From the NCBI RefSeq assembly GCF_000722545.1, contig NZ_JNVM01000020.1, positions 1 through 64,000 of the forward strand: DNA of 64,000 nucleotides. Reading direction: 5' to 3'. Position numbers and translations under genes: made by a program. Under the pieces are notes generated by a model. That model saw only the letters and a list, made by a program, of their open reading frames with translations. It had not been told where the DNA came from and made no database searches. The stretch is from Paenibacillus tyrphae. GTDB lineage: Bacteria > Bacillota > Bacilli > Paenibacillales > NBRC-103111. This document shows, in pieces, positions 44,403 to 52,894 of the stretch (position 1 is the first letter of the stretch; each line of letters opens with the position of its first letter).

Positions 44403-47400
44403 CTATTCCTTCTCCACGAGCTCGATCCATTCGTTATATTCGATCTGGAGCTTCTCGTACTCGGATTTCAAGTTCTGCAATTCCTCGAATACTTGCTCCG
44501 CCTTATCCTGATGCTGCCCGTATTCGGCCTGCAGCGCTTTGTGCAGTTTCATCTGCTCGGTGAGCTGCTCTTGAAGCTCATTGTACAGCTCGACCTGAAG
44601 CTCTAGCTCGTCCTTTTGCTCCGCCAGCTCGATCCGCAGTTGAGCTCCCTGCGCCGCTTGCTCGGACAGCTCGGCGATTCTCGCTTCCTGCGCAGCCAAC
44701 CGCTGCTCTAGCGTCTCCCGCTTGCTCTGTGCCGTTTGCTGCCGATCCTCAAGCGCGGCACACTGCTCCTGCAGGGCACGGCTCAGCTCTTCAGCTGCTT
44801 CGCGTCCCTGACGCAGCTCGGCAAGTTCGCGTTCGCGCTCGCCGAGAAGGCGCTGGAATTCCGCGTGACGCGCCTCCTGTGCAGCCGCCGCTTCGCGCAG
44901 ACCCGCTTCTTGCTCGGCCAAGCGCCGCGCCAACTCGTCATGCTGCCCTTGCAGCTCGTCATAGAGCTCCTGATGCAGGCCAATCTCTTCCTCCTGCTCA
45001 CGGAGCTTAGCGCGCAGCTCGTCGACCTGCGCCGCCTGCGTCTCGCTGCGCTGCTCCCGTTCGCTAAGCTGCTGTCCGAGCTGCGCGATGCGCGCCGCCA
45101 AGGTAGCCGCTTCTTCGTCGAACCGCTTCTTCGCTTCAGCCAGCTCGCTTTCCCGCCTCCGCTCCAGCGCTTCCAGCTGTCGCCGCTGCTCTTCTTCGCG
45201 GGCCGCCAGCCGGGCGCCGCTCTCGGCTGCCCGTGCCTCCAGCTCCGCCTGACGGTGCTCTGCTTCGGTAAGCTCTGCGGCGCGCTCTTGCTCCAGCGTC
45301 TCCAGCTTGCGCTGCAGCTCCGCTTCTTGGGCACCGCTGCGCTCCCGTAAAGCGGCCAGCTCGCCTTCGAGCTCGTTGTACAGCTCCTGCTGCAGCGAAA
45401 GCTCGTCTTCCTGCTCGCGCCGCTTTCCGTGCAGGGCTTCCAGCTCCGTCTGTAGGCCGTCGCCGCGCTGCAACTGCTCGCGCGTCTTCTCCAGTTGCTC
45501 GCCAAGCTGCACCTCAAGGCGGCGCTTCTGCTCCTTCAGCTCCGCTTCGCGAGCCGCTAGACGCTCGGCGTAGCTCGCTTCCGCTTCGTGCATCTGCTCC
45601 GCCAGCATCGCCTTTGCCGCAACTACAGCCTCACGGCTGCGCTCCCGCTCGGCCGCAAGCTGCCGCTCCAGCTCCGCTTGCTGCGCTTTCGCCGCGGACG
45701 CTTGCGCTTCCGCTTCGCGCGCCTGCTCCGCCAGCATCGCCTCCGCTGCGGCTGCTTCATCGCGGCTTCGCTCCCGCTCGGCCGCGAGCTGCCGCTCCAG
45801 CTCCGCTTGCTGCGCTTTCGCCGCTGCCGCCTGCGCTTCCGCTTCGCGCGCCTGCTCCGCCAGCATCGCCTCCGCTGCGGCTGCTTCCTCGCGGCTGCGC
45901 TCCCGCTCGGCCGCGAGCTGCCGCTCCAGCTCCGCTTGCTGCGCTTTCGCCGCTGCCGCCTGCGCCTCCGCTTCGCGCGCCTGCTCCGCCAGCATCGCCT
46001 CCGCTGCCGCTGCTTCCTCGCGGGTGCGCTCCCGCTCGGCAGTGAGCTGCCGCTCCAGCTCCGCTTGCTGCGCTTTCGCCGCGGCCGCCTGCGCTTCCGC
46101 TTCGCGCGCCTGCTCCGCCAGCACCGCCTCTGCCGCGGCTGCCTCCTCGCGGCTGCGCTCACGCTCGGCTGCGAGCTGCCGCTCCAGCTCCGCTTGCTGC
46201 GCTGCGGCCGCGGCCGCTTCCTCGCGGCTGCGCTCCCGCTCGGCCGCGAGCTGCCGCTCCAGCTCCGCTTTCGCCGCGGCCGCCTGCGCTTCCGCTTCGC
46301 GCGCCTGCTCCGCCAGCATCGCCTCCGCTGCCGCTGCTTCCTCGCGGCTCCGCTCCCGCTCGGCTGCGAGCTGCCGCTCCAGCTCCGCTTTCGCCGCGGC
46401 CGCCTGCGCTTCCGCTTCGCGCGCCTGCTCCACCAGCATCGCTTCGGCCGCAGTTGCCTCCTCACGGCTGCGCTCACGCTCAGCTGCGAGCTGTCGCTCC
46501 AGCTCCGCTTGCTGCGCTTTCGCCGCGGCCGTCTGCGCCTCCGCTTCGCGCGCCTGCTCCGCCAGCAGCGCCTCGGCCGCGGCTGCCTCCTCGCGGCTGC
46601 GCTCCCGCTCGGCTGCGAGCTGCCGCTCCAGCTCCGCTTGCTGCGCTTTCGCCGCGGCCGCCTGCGCCTCCGCTTCACGCGCCTGCTCCGCCAGCAGCGC
46701 CTCCGCCGCGGTTGCTTCCTCCCGGCTGCGCTCACGCTCAGCCGCCAGCAGCCGCTCCAGCTCCGCTTGCTGCGCTTTCGCCGCGGCCGCCTGCACCTCC
46801 GCTTCATGCGCCTGCTCCGCCAGCAGTGCCTCCGCCACGGCTACTTCCTCGCGGCTGCGCTCCCGCTCGGCCGCGAGCTGCCGCTCCAACTCCGCTTGCT
46901 GCGCTGCTGCCGCGACCGCCTGCGCTTCCGCTTCGCGCGCCTGCTCCGCTAGCTTCGCCTCTGCTGCGGCCGCTTGCTCCTGAAGCTCGCGTTCCTTCGC
47001 TTCGCTCAGCTCCTGCAGCTCGTTATAAAGCGCCACCTGCAGCTCGATCTCCTGCTGCTGGCCAGAAAGCTGCTCCTGCAGCCCGTCGAGCTGGTCGCTC
47101 AGCTCGGCGTACTGCTGTTCCCGCTCCGCGAGCCGTTTCGCCGCATCGCCGCGCGCCTGCTCGGTCGCCTGCAGCCGCTGCTCCAACTCGCTTGCGCGCT
47201 TCTCCTGCGCCGTCAGCCGCTCCCGCATCTGACGCTCCGCCTCCGCCTGCTTGCTCAGCTGCGTTTCCTGCGAAGCGATTTTCGCCCGCAGGCCGTCCCG
47301 CTCCTTGACCTGCTCAGCCGCCCGGCGCTCAAGCTCCTGCTTCGCCTGCTCCAGTTCCTGGATCCGCTGTCCGCGGCGTTCCGCTTCCTGCGCTTCAGCT

Positions 47401-47969
47401 GCGCAGCGCCCCTCGAACTCGCGGGCCCGCTCCAGCGTCTCGGCCAGCTTGCGCTCCAGTTCGCCGCTCAGCTCCAGTTGGCCGGTCAATCGTTCCCGGC
47501 TCTCGGCGAGCTCGCTATCGAGCGTGGACAAACGCTCGCGAAGCGGTTCCAGCTCGGCCCGCAGCGCTGCCGCCTCCGCTTCGGCGCGCTCCCGCGAAGC
47601 CTGCTGCTCCCCGCGCTCCGCTTCGAGCTTGGCCAGCCGCTCACGCTCCGTCTCCAGCTCCTGCTGAAGCTGCGCATGGCGCTCGCTTAACCGTTCCAGC
47701 TCTTCACTCGCCTGCTCGAGCTGCCGCTGACGTTCCATTACCGATTCAAAATCCTGACGCATCCGGCTCCATTCGTCCGCCATATTGACGGCTGCGAGCA
47801 CCGCGATTTTAGGCAAATCAAGCCGCGGGCTGCTATCCGCGATCTTGTGCATTTGATCGTTCACCAGAGTGGCCACTTGCTTTATATAGGAAGGGCTGGA
47901 TTTTGAAACCAGCTTGTACTGAGTACCATAAATATCGACGGTCATCCGAACTTTCTCTTCACCGCTCAT
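44403..47969 (-). CDS. zapA: Giant ZapA-type cell division protein with very long coiled coil
   Basis: 1188 residues from the ATG at 47969 (AAGGGGAGC upstream). Residues 1-~75 are a ZapA domain (VRMTVDIYGTQYKLVSKSSP, YIKQVATLVNDQMHKIADSS, LPKIAVLAAVNMADEW). Ordinary ZapA proteins are ~90-150 residues and bind FtsZ. Here more than 1100 residues of Glu/Ala/Gln/Arg-rich coiled coil follow. Residues ~329-790 are a tandem array of 43-residue units, and a motif like LYNELQ occurs four times outside the array. Gene order pheT-zapA-cvpA matches Bacillus. The frame is unbroken despite repeats. Confidence 0.93.
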   Translation of the reverse strand: MSGEEKVRMTVDIYGTQYKLVSKSSPSYIKQVATLVNDQMHKIADSSPRLDLPKIAVLAAVNMADEWSRMRQDFESVMERQRQLEQASEELERLSERHAQLQQELETERERLAKLEAERGEQQASRERAEAEAAALRAELEPLRERLSTLDSELAESRERLTGQLELSGELERKLAETLERAREFEGRCAAEAQEAERRGQRIQELEQAKQELERRAAEQVKERDGLRAKIASQETQLSKQAEAERQMRERLTAQEKRASELEQRLQATEQARGDAAKRLAEREQQYAELSDQLDGLQEQLSGQQQEIELQVALYNELQELSEAKERELQEQAAAAEAKLAEQAREAEAQAVAAAAQQAELERQLAAERERSREEVAVAEALLAEQAHEAEVQAAAAKAQQAELERLLAAERERSREEATAAEALLAEQAREAEAQAAAAKAQQAELERQLAAERERSREEAAAAEALLAEQAREAEAQTAAAKAQQAELERQLAAERERSREEATAAEAMLVEQAREAEAQAAAAKAELERQLAAERERSREEAAAAEAMLAEQAREAEAQAAAAKAELERQLAAERERSREEAAAAAAQQAELERQLAAERERSREEAAAAEAVLAEQAREAEAQAAAAKAQQAELERQLTAERERTREEAAAAEAMLAEQAREAEAQAAAAKAQQAELERQLAAERERSREEAAAAEAMLAEQAREAEAQAAAAKAQQAELERQLAAERERSRDEAAAAEAMLAEQAREAEAQASAAKAQQAELERQLAAERERSREAVVAAKAMLAEQMHEAEASYAERLAAREAELKEQKRRLEVQLGEQLEKTREQLQRGDGLQTELEALHGKRREQEDELSLQQELYNELEGELAALRERSGAQEAELQRKLETLEQERAAELTEAEHRQAELEARAAESGARLAAREEEQRRQLEALERRRESELAEAKKRFDEEAATLAARIAQLGQQLSEREQRSETQAAQVDELRAKLREQEEEIGLHQELYDELQGQHDELARRLAEQEAGLREAAAAQEARHAEFQRLLGERERELAELRQGREAAEELSRALQEQCAALEDRQQTAQSKRETLEQRLAAQEARIAELSEQAAQGAQLRIELAEQKDELELQVELYNELQEQLTEQMKLHKALQAEYGQHQDKAEQVFEELQNLKSEYEKLQIEYNEWIELVEKE
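45590..46985 (-). repeat. Tandem 129-bp repeat array inside zapA
   Basis: About 11 to 12 copies. Period 129 bases: GCCTGCTCCGCCAGCATCGC starts at 45721 and again at 45850. Unit protein pattern: AEALLAEQAREAEAQAAAAK then AQQAELERQLAAERERSREE. Two units lack three residues (QQA), one is a 25-residue partial, and the last is degenerate. All length changes keep the frame. Confidence 0.93.
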
Positions 47970-47995
47970 GCGCCTTGCTCCCCTTTCCGAAACAC

Positions 47996-48039
47996 AAAAA
48001 AAGATTCTCCGTATCCTATAGACTTCGATACGGAGAATC
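47996..48039 (-). terminator. Terminator between pheT and zapA
   Basis: Perfect 13-base stem GATTCTCCGTATC / GATACGGAGAATC, 11-base loop, then TTTTTTT on the minus strand. It ends only ~26 bases before the zapA ATG, so zapA would need readthrough. Confidence 0.88.
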
Positions 48040-48089
48040 GCTTTTCCTGCTGTCTTTTTCAGACTTTTGCCGGACAAAAGACAAGGGAA

Positions 48090-50540
48090 TTATTTCCTGA
48101 GCTCGGCGCCGAACCCTTCCTCAAGGGCCGCTACGACACGGCCGTGCAGCTCGCTGACCTCTTCATCCGTCAACGTCCGCTCCAGAGTGCGGTAGACCAG
48201 CGAAATGGCCACGCTCTTCTTATCCGCGCCAAGCCGCTCGCCGGTGTAAATGTCGAACACCTGGATCGATTCAAGCAGGCTGCCTGCAGTTTCCCGCGCT
48301 TTGGCGAGCAGATCGCCGACAGGAACGCTGCGGTCCACGACAAGCGCCATATCCCGGCCGATTGCCGGGAAACGAGGCAGCGGACGGTAGGCAAAGCTTT
48401 CGCTTGCCAATTGCGCGAGCGTATCCAGCTCGACTTCGAGGACATACGTGTCCACGAGGTCCTTTTGCTGCTGAAGCGCCGGGTGAAGCTGGCCGATCGT
48501 TCCGATGGCCCGGCTGCCGTTCGGCGTTTCGACAACGATCCGCGCCGTCCGTCCCGGATGGAAGCCTTCCGGCTGGGCGGCCTCGTACCGGACGCCGTCG
48601 ATTCCGAGATAAGACACTACCCCTTCGAAAATACCCTTCAAATCGTAAAAGTCGACATCGGCCGGCTTGCCGGTCCAATGCAGCTCGCTTCGTTTGCCGG
48701 TCATGAGGATGGCAAGCTGCAGCTTTTCTTCCGGTAGACGGCTCAGCTGCGTATCTTCGGTAACGAATACGCGGCCGATTTCGAACACGGCGACGTCGTC
48801 CTGATTCCGGTTCCGGTTATATACCGCCACATCGAGCAAATGCGGGATCAGGCTCGTGCGCAGCACGCTGCGGTCTTCGCTCATCGGCATCGCCAGAGCA
48901 ATCGGCTTCGCGTCCGGGTAATCGCCCGCATACTGGCGGATTTGCTCGGGATGCGTGAACGTGTACGTAATCGCCTCATGCAGGCCGCTGCCCGTCAGCA
49001 GCGTCCGCGTCAAGCGGCGGATCGCCTGCTCCCGGGTAAGCGCGCCCGGCGTCGTGACCACGTTCATCAGCGTAGTCGGAATGTTGTCGTAGCCGTGCAG
49101 ACGGGCCACTTCCTCGATCAGATCGACCGCGCGGGTAATATCACCGCGGCGGCTTGGCACATGCACCAGCAGTCCGTCCTGCTCCAGCGGCTCGACCGTG
49201 AAATTCAGCCGTTCGAAGATCGCTTTTACTTCTTCAACCGACAGCTCCGTGCCGAGATACCCATTGATGCGGCTTACGGTCAACTCGATTTGCACCGGCT
49301 TGCGCTCACCCGCTACCGCTTCGACAATGCCGAACGCCACTTGGCCACCGGCCAGCTCGGCGATGAGGGCCGCCGCACGGTTCAGCGCAGGAATGACCGC
49401 TTCCGGATTCGCTTCCTTCTCGAAGCGCAGCGACGCTTCCGAACGAAGTCCGAGCTGACGCGACGTTTTGCGGACCGAGGAACCGGCAAAATTGGCCGAC
49501 TCCAGCAGGATGCGCGTCGTTCCGTCCGATACTTCAGAGTTCGCTCCGCCCATGACGCCCGCGATCGCGACCGGCTTCACCCCGTCGGTGATCAGCAGCA
49601 TGTGCGGCTCCAAGTTCCGCTCCGCATCGTCCAGCGTCACGAGCTTCTCGCCTTCGCGGGCAAGCCGCACGTCGATATGGCCGTTATTCAGCTGATCCGC
49701 ATCGAAAGCGTGCAGCGGCTGGCCGTATTCGAACATGACGAAGTTGGTCACATCCACGATGTTGTTGATCGGACGCACGCCAGCAGCCATCAGGCGGTTT
49801 TGCAGCCAAAGCGGCGACGGCCCGATTTTTACGCCTTCGATTAAACGCGCCGCGTAATGCGAGCATTGCTCTTTGGACGAAATTTCCACGGAAATCCGGT
49901 CAGCCGCTTTGACGGCTGCTGAGCTGTCGTTCAAGCCCGTTTCCGCATCTGGCAGCTTCACCTCGCGGCCCAGAATCGCCCCGATCTCGTAGGCTGCGCC
50001 CAGCATGCTGAGACAGTCGGAACGGTTCGGCGTCAGGTCGAAGTCCATCACTTCGTCGTTCAACGCAAGGACATCAAGGATGCTTGCGCCGACCTGCGTA
50101 TCCTCCGGCAGCACCAGGATGCCTTCTTGAATTTCCTTCGGCAGCAGCTTATCGTTCAAGCCGAGCTCCTTGGCCGAGCAGATCATGCCTTGCGATTCTA
50201 CTCCGCGCAGCTTGGCCCGCTTGATGACGAGACCGTCCGGCAGCTTTGCACCGACGATGGCGACAGGCACCTTTTGCCCTGCGGCTACGTTTTTAGCCCC
50301 GCACACGATTTGCAGATCCTCGCCTTGACCTACGTCGACGATACAGACGCTCAGTTTATCGGCGTCGGGATGCTTTTCGCGCGATTTGACGAAGCCGACA
50401 AACACCTGCGACACGCCTTTGTTGCGGCTTTCCACGATATCGACTTCAATGCCGCTGCGGGTCAGCTTCTCCGCCAGCTCGGCGGCTGAATAGCCACTGA
50501 CATCCACATACTGCGACAACCATTGGTAAGATACTTTCAT
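48090..50540 (-). CDS. pheT: Phenylalanine-tRNA ligase beta subunit
   Basis: 816 residues, normal length. N-terminal tRNA-binding domain (HPDADKLSVCIVDVGQGEDLQIVCGAKNV), B3/B4 editing region (YGQPLHAFDADQL), B5 (RRGDITRAVDLIEEVARLHGYDNIPT), and C-terminal anticodon-binding fold (FPAIGRDMALVVDRSVPVGDL). Forms the alpha2beta2 enzyme with PheS, 23 bases upstream. Confidence 0.98.
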   Translation of the reverse strand: MKVSYQWLSQYVDVSGYSAAELAEKLTRSGIEVDIVESRNKGVSQVFVGFVKSREKHPDADKLSVCIVDVGQGEDLQIVCGAKNVAAGQKVPVAIVGAKLPDGLVIKRAKLRGVESQGMICSAKELGLNDKLLPKEIQEGILVLPEDTQVGASILDVLALNDEVMDFDLTPNRSDCLSMLGAAYEIGAILGREVKLPDAETGLNDSSAAVKAADRISVEISSKEQCSHYAARLIEGVKIGPSPLWLQNRLMAAGVRPINNIVDVTNFVMFEYGQPLHAFDADQLNNGHIDVRLAREGEKLVTLDDAERNLEPHMLLITDGVKPVAIAGVMGGANSEVSDGTTRILLESANFAGSSVRKTSRQLGLRSEASLRFEKEANPEAVIPALNRAAALIAELAGGQVAFGIVEAVAGERKPVQIELTVSRINGYLGTELSVEEVKAIFERLNFTVEPLEQDGLLVHVPSRRGDITRAVDLIEEVARLHGYDNIPTTLMNVVTTPGALTREQAIRRLTRTLLTGSGLHEAITYTFTHPEQIRQYAGDYPDAKPIALAMPMSEDRSVLRTSLIPHLLDVAVYNRNRNQDDVAVFEIGRVFVTEDTQLSRLPEEKLQLAILMTGKRSELHWTGKPADVDFYDLKGIFEGVVSYLGIDGVRYEAAQPEGFHPGRTARIVVETPNGSRAIGTIGQLHPALQQQKDLVDTYVLEVELDTLAQLASESFAYRPLPRFPAIGRDMALVVDRSVPVGDLLAKARETAGSLLESIQVFDIYTGERLGADKKSVAISLVYRTLERTLTDEEVSELHGRVVAALEEGFGAELRK

Positions 50541-50563
50541 GATTTAGCCCACGCTCCTCTCGC

Positions 50564-51598
50564 TTACAAATGCACGAACTGCTTCAAGAAGCGCAGATCG
50601 TTCGTATAGAAATGCCGGATATCTTCAATGTCGTACTTCAGCATAGCAACCCGTTCGACGCCAAGGCCGAACGCAAAACCGCTGTATTCCTCCGGATCGT
50701 AACCGCCCATTTCGAGCACGCGAGGATGTACCATCCCTGCCCCCAAAATTTCGAGCCAGCCGGTTTGCTTGCATACCCGACAGCCGCTGCCTCCGCACAT
50801 GGCACAGGTTACGTCCACTTCTACGCTCGGTTCAGTGAAAGGGAAAAAGCTCGGGCGCAGACGAATTTGCGTATTGGAGCCGAACAGCTCGCGCACGAAT
50901 TGGAGCAGCGTTCCTTTCAGATCGCTCATCCGGATGTTCCGGTCGATAACCAGTCCCTCGATTTGCGTAAACATATGGGAATGGGTCGCGTCATCGTCGT
51001 CGCGGCGGTATACCTTGCCCGGACAAATGATTTTGACCGGCGCATGCCCTTTCATTTTCTCCATCGTACGAACCTGAACAGGCGACGTTTGGGTCCGCAT
51101 CAGGATTTCGTCGGTAATGTAGAACGAATCCTGCATGTCGCGGGCCGGGTGGTTTTTTGGCAGGTTGAGCGCTTCGAAGTTGTAGTAATCCTGCTCCACC
51201 TCGGGACCTTCGGCTACCGTATAGCCCATCCCGATGAAAATGTCTTCGATCTCCTCGATCACTTTGCTGATCGGATGCACCGCGCCGCGCGCCGCCGGAC
51301 GTCCCGGCAAAGTCACGTCGATCCGCTCCGCCGCAAGCCGGGCATTCGTCTCCGCCTCGTTGTATGCCGCCTGTTTCGCCTCAATGACTTCCTCAATCGC
51401 GCCGCGAACCTCGTTAGCCACCTGACCGATGACCGGACGCTCCTCCGCGCTCAAAGCTCCCATCCCGCGCAAAATTTCCGTCAGCGGGCCTTTTTTGCCC
51501 AAATACTTGATCCGAAGGTCGGCCAGCTGCTGCTGGTTTTCCACTTGGGCCAGCTCGCGCAGCGCTTCTTCCTTCAGTGTAAGCAATCGTTCTTTCAT
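50564..51598 (-). CDS. pheS: Phenylalanine-tRNA ligase alpha subunit
   Basis: 344 residues from the ATG at 51598 (AGGAGGGA upstream), the standard length; the frame is open further up through the T-box leader but that part is not coding. Catalytic core motifs: DSFYITDEILMRTQTSPVQ, GKVYRRDDDDATHSHMFTQIEG, FRPSFFPFTEPSVEVDV-like RLRPSFFPFTEPSVEV, and GLGVERVAMLKY. Controlled by the T-box leader just upstream. Confidence 0.98.
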   Translation of the reverse strand: MKERLLTLKEEALRELAQVENQQQLADLRIKYLGKKGPLTEILRGMGALSAEERPVIGQVANEVRGAIEEVIEAKQAAYNEAETNARLAAERIDVTLPGRPAARGAVHPISKVIEEIEDIFIGMGYTVAEGPEVEQDYYNFEALNLPKNHPARDMQDSFYITDEILMRTQTSPVQVRTMEKMKGHAPVKIICPGKVYRRDDDDATHSHMFTQIEGLVIDRNIRMSDLKGTLLQFVRELFGSNTQIRLRPSFFPFTEPSVEVDVTCAMCGGSGCRVCKQTGWLEILGAGMVHPRVLEMGGYDPEEYSGFAFGLGVERVAMLKYDIEDIRHFYTNDLRFLKQFVHL

Positions 51599-51644
51599 GC
51601 CTGCATTCCCTCCTTGTATGATTTCCGCCTGCGCCGTGTCCGCG

Positions 51645-51948
51645 AACGCAAAAAAGGCTCTTCCATCCCGGTAAGGGACGAAAAAGCCGTGGTACCACCC
51701 TTGTTCAGAAGACCGGCTAAGCTGCCTGAAATCTTCTTCCTTCATTGAACGTAACGGTTCGGGAACTTGCGTTCTGGACCGGTTCCTCCTACTTGCTGAC
51801 GGGCCGGATGGACCGCACGGGTTCAAAGGACTGCTCGGGAGCGAACTTCGGCAGCCTGGTTCTTCGGACACGCTCTCAATCTCCGGCGTCTCCTCCCTGT
51901 CAAGAGGCACTGCTTACTTTTCTCCGTCAACGCATTTGGCAGTATTCA
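51645..51948 (-). ncRNA. T-box leader of pheS (phenylalanine)
   Basis: Minus strand: stem I with GACGGAGAAAAGTAAGCAG and CAGGGAGGAG, candidate specifier UUC at 51843-51845 (context GAAGTTCGC), T-box AAGGGTGGTACCACGG at 51687-51702, and a 14-pair terminator stem followed by TTTTTT (51650-51688). Uncharged tRNA-Phe should permit readthrough to pheS. Confidence 0.95.
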
Positions 51949-51961
51949 GTATATGAGAAGT

Positions 51962-51990
51962 ATTATATGCAAACCGGCGGCCGAATGCAA
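51962..51990 (-). promoter_or_regulatory. Promoter of the pheS T-box leader
   Basis: -35 TTGCAT (51985-51990), 17-base spacer, -10 TATAAT (51962-51967) on the minus strand. Confidence 0.82.
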
Positions 51991-52045
51991 GCGCAAACGG
52001 CGCAGTTCACAGCATGTTCATGCGGGAAGTAGGATGAAGAAAATG

Positions 52046-52429
52046 TTATGAACGATCCTCGATGGCGGAGATTTTCCCGTCTTGAAAAGCAAACCGCGAG
52101 GAGCCCCGTAATTTGATCGTCTCGCCGGCCTTCGGCCCGCCAGGGAGATCGGCAGCGAGCGTACCTTCATAGTCAATTTCAACTTCAGCCTGGTCCTCGT
52201 AAAAGCGGAAGGTCAGCACCTTTTGGCAGCGGCTCTCGAACAAAGCGGCCGATTGCACGGCCAAATTTCTGAACGCTTCGATTCCCACCGTCTCCGTCGT
52301 CACCTCGCCGTTCGATACGTTGCGAAACCGGACCTCCTCGTGCAAAAGCGATACCATGCCGTCCATATCAAAGGAATTGTAATACCGGATGTACGCGCGG
52401 ATCATCGCTTCTTTTTGCTCGTTGTTCAT
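52046..52429 (-). CDS. NTF2-like (SnoaL-type) small protein under T-box control
   Basis: 127 residues. Pattern of the SnoaL/ketosteroid isomerase-like fold: MIRAYIRYYNSFDMDGMVSLLHEEVRFRN at the start, then beta strands ending SSRFAFQDGKISAIEDRS. No catalytic set can be assigned. ATG with AGAGGAGG. A full phenylalanine T-box leader stands directly upstream. A link to phenylalanine or tRNA-Phe starvation is implied by that control only. Confidence 0.88.
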   Translation of the reverse strand: MNNEQKEAMIRAYIRYYNSFDMDGMVSLLHEEVRFRNVSNGEVTTETVGIEAFRNLAVQSAALFESRCQKVLTFRFYEDQAEVEIDYEGTLAADLPGGPKAGETIKLRGSSRFAFQDGKISAIEDRS

Positions 52430-52465
52430 GAAATAAGCCTCCTCTTCGATTGTGTATGAATTCGA

Positions 52466-52768
52466 CCACGCAAAAAAGGCTTATCCATCCCGGTAAGGGA
52501 CGAAAAAGCCGTGGTACCACCCTTGTTTCAGAAGACCGACTAAACCGCTGAAGTCTTCCTCTTCATTGAACGTAACGGTTCGGGAACTTGCGTTCGGACC
52601 GGTTCCTCCTACTTGCCGACGGGTCGGACGAACCGTTCAGTTTCAAAGGACTGCTCGGGAGCGAACTTCGGCAGCCTGGTTCTTCGGACACGCTCTCAAT
52701 CTCCGGCGTCTCCTCCCTGTGAAGATGCACTGCTTACTTTTCTCCGTCAACGCATTTGGCGTATGGAA
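52466..52768 (-). ncRNA. Second T-box leader, near-copy of the pheS leader
   Basis: Same elements in the same order: candidate specifier UUC at 52663-52665, T-box AAGGGTGGTACCACGG at 52509-52524, and a terminator stem plus TTTTTT at 52472-52510. Around the specifier and stem I base it differs from the pheS leader at only about 2 of ~105 positions; the middle region has diverged more. Confidence 0.94.
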
Positions 52769-52777
52769 TTAATGGGT

Positions 52778-52806
52778 ATTATAAGCAATCGGCGGGAAAG
52801 CGGCAA
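52778..52806 (-). promoter_or_regulatory. Promoter of the second T-box leader
   Basis: -35 TTGCCG (52801-52806), 17-base spacer, -10 TATAAT (52778-52783) on the minus strand. The upstream flank differs from the pheS promoter. Confidence 0.8.
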
Positions 52807-52894
52807 GTGGGAAATCGTCCGGTCACAAAAAAAATCGCTGCCTCGTCTTAGGAGTGTAAGCAAACAAAAACAAAAACCGAAGGAGCGGATTTCC

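Noticed and set aside
45588..46952. 454-residue + strand open frame rich in Leu, Arg and Phe
   Set aside because: It is the antisense of the GC-rich zapA repeat array, has no ribosome binding site, and its repeats simply mirror the coiled-coil units.
45590..46985. Regular repeats that could suggest a CRISPR array
   Set aside because: The whole 129-base unit is repeated without variable spacers and lies in a continuous coding frame; no cas genes are near.
51599..51910. N-terminal extension of pheS through the leader
   Set aside because: The extra residues would be encoded by the T-box RNA itself; the ATG at 51598 has a good ribosome binding site and gives the standard length.
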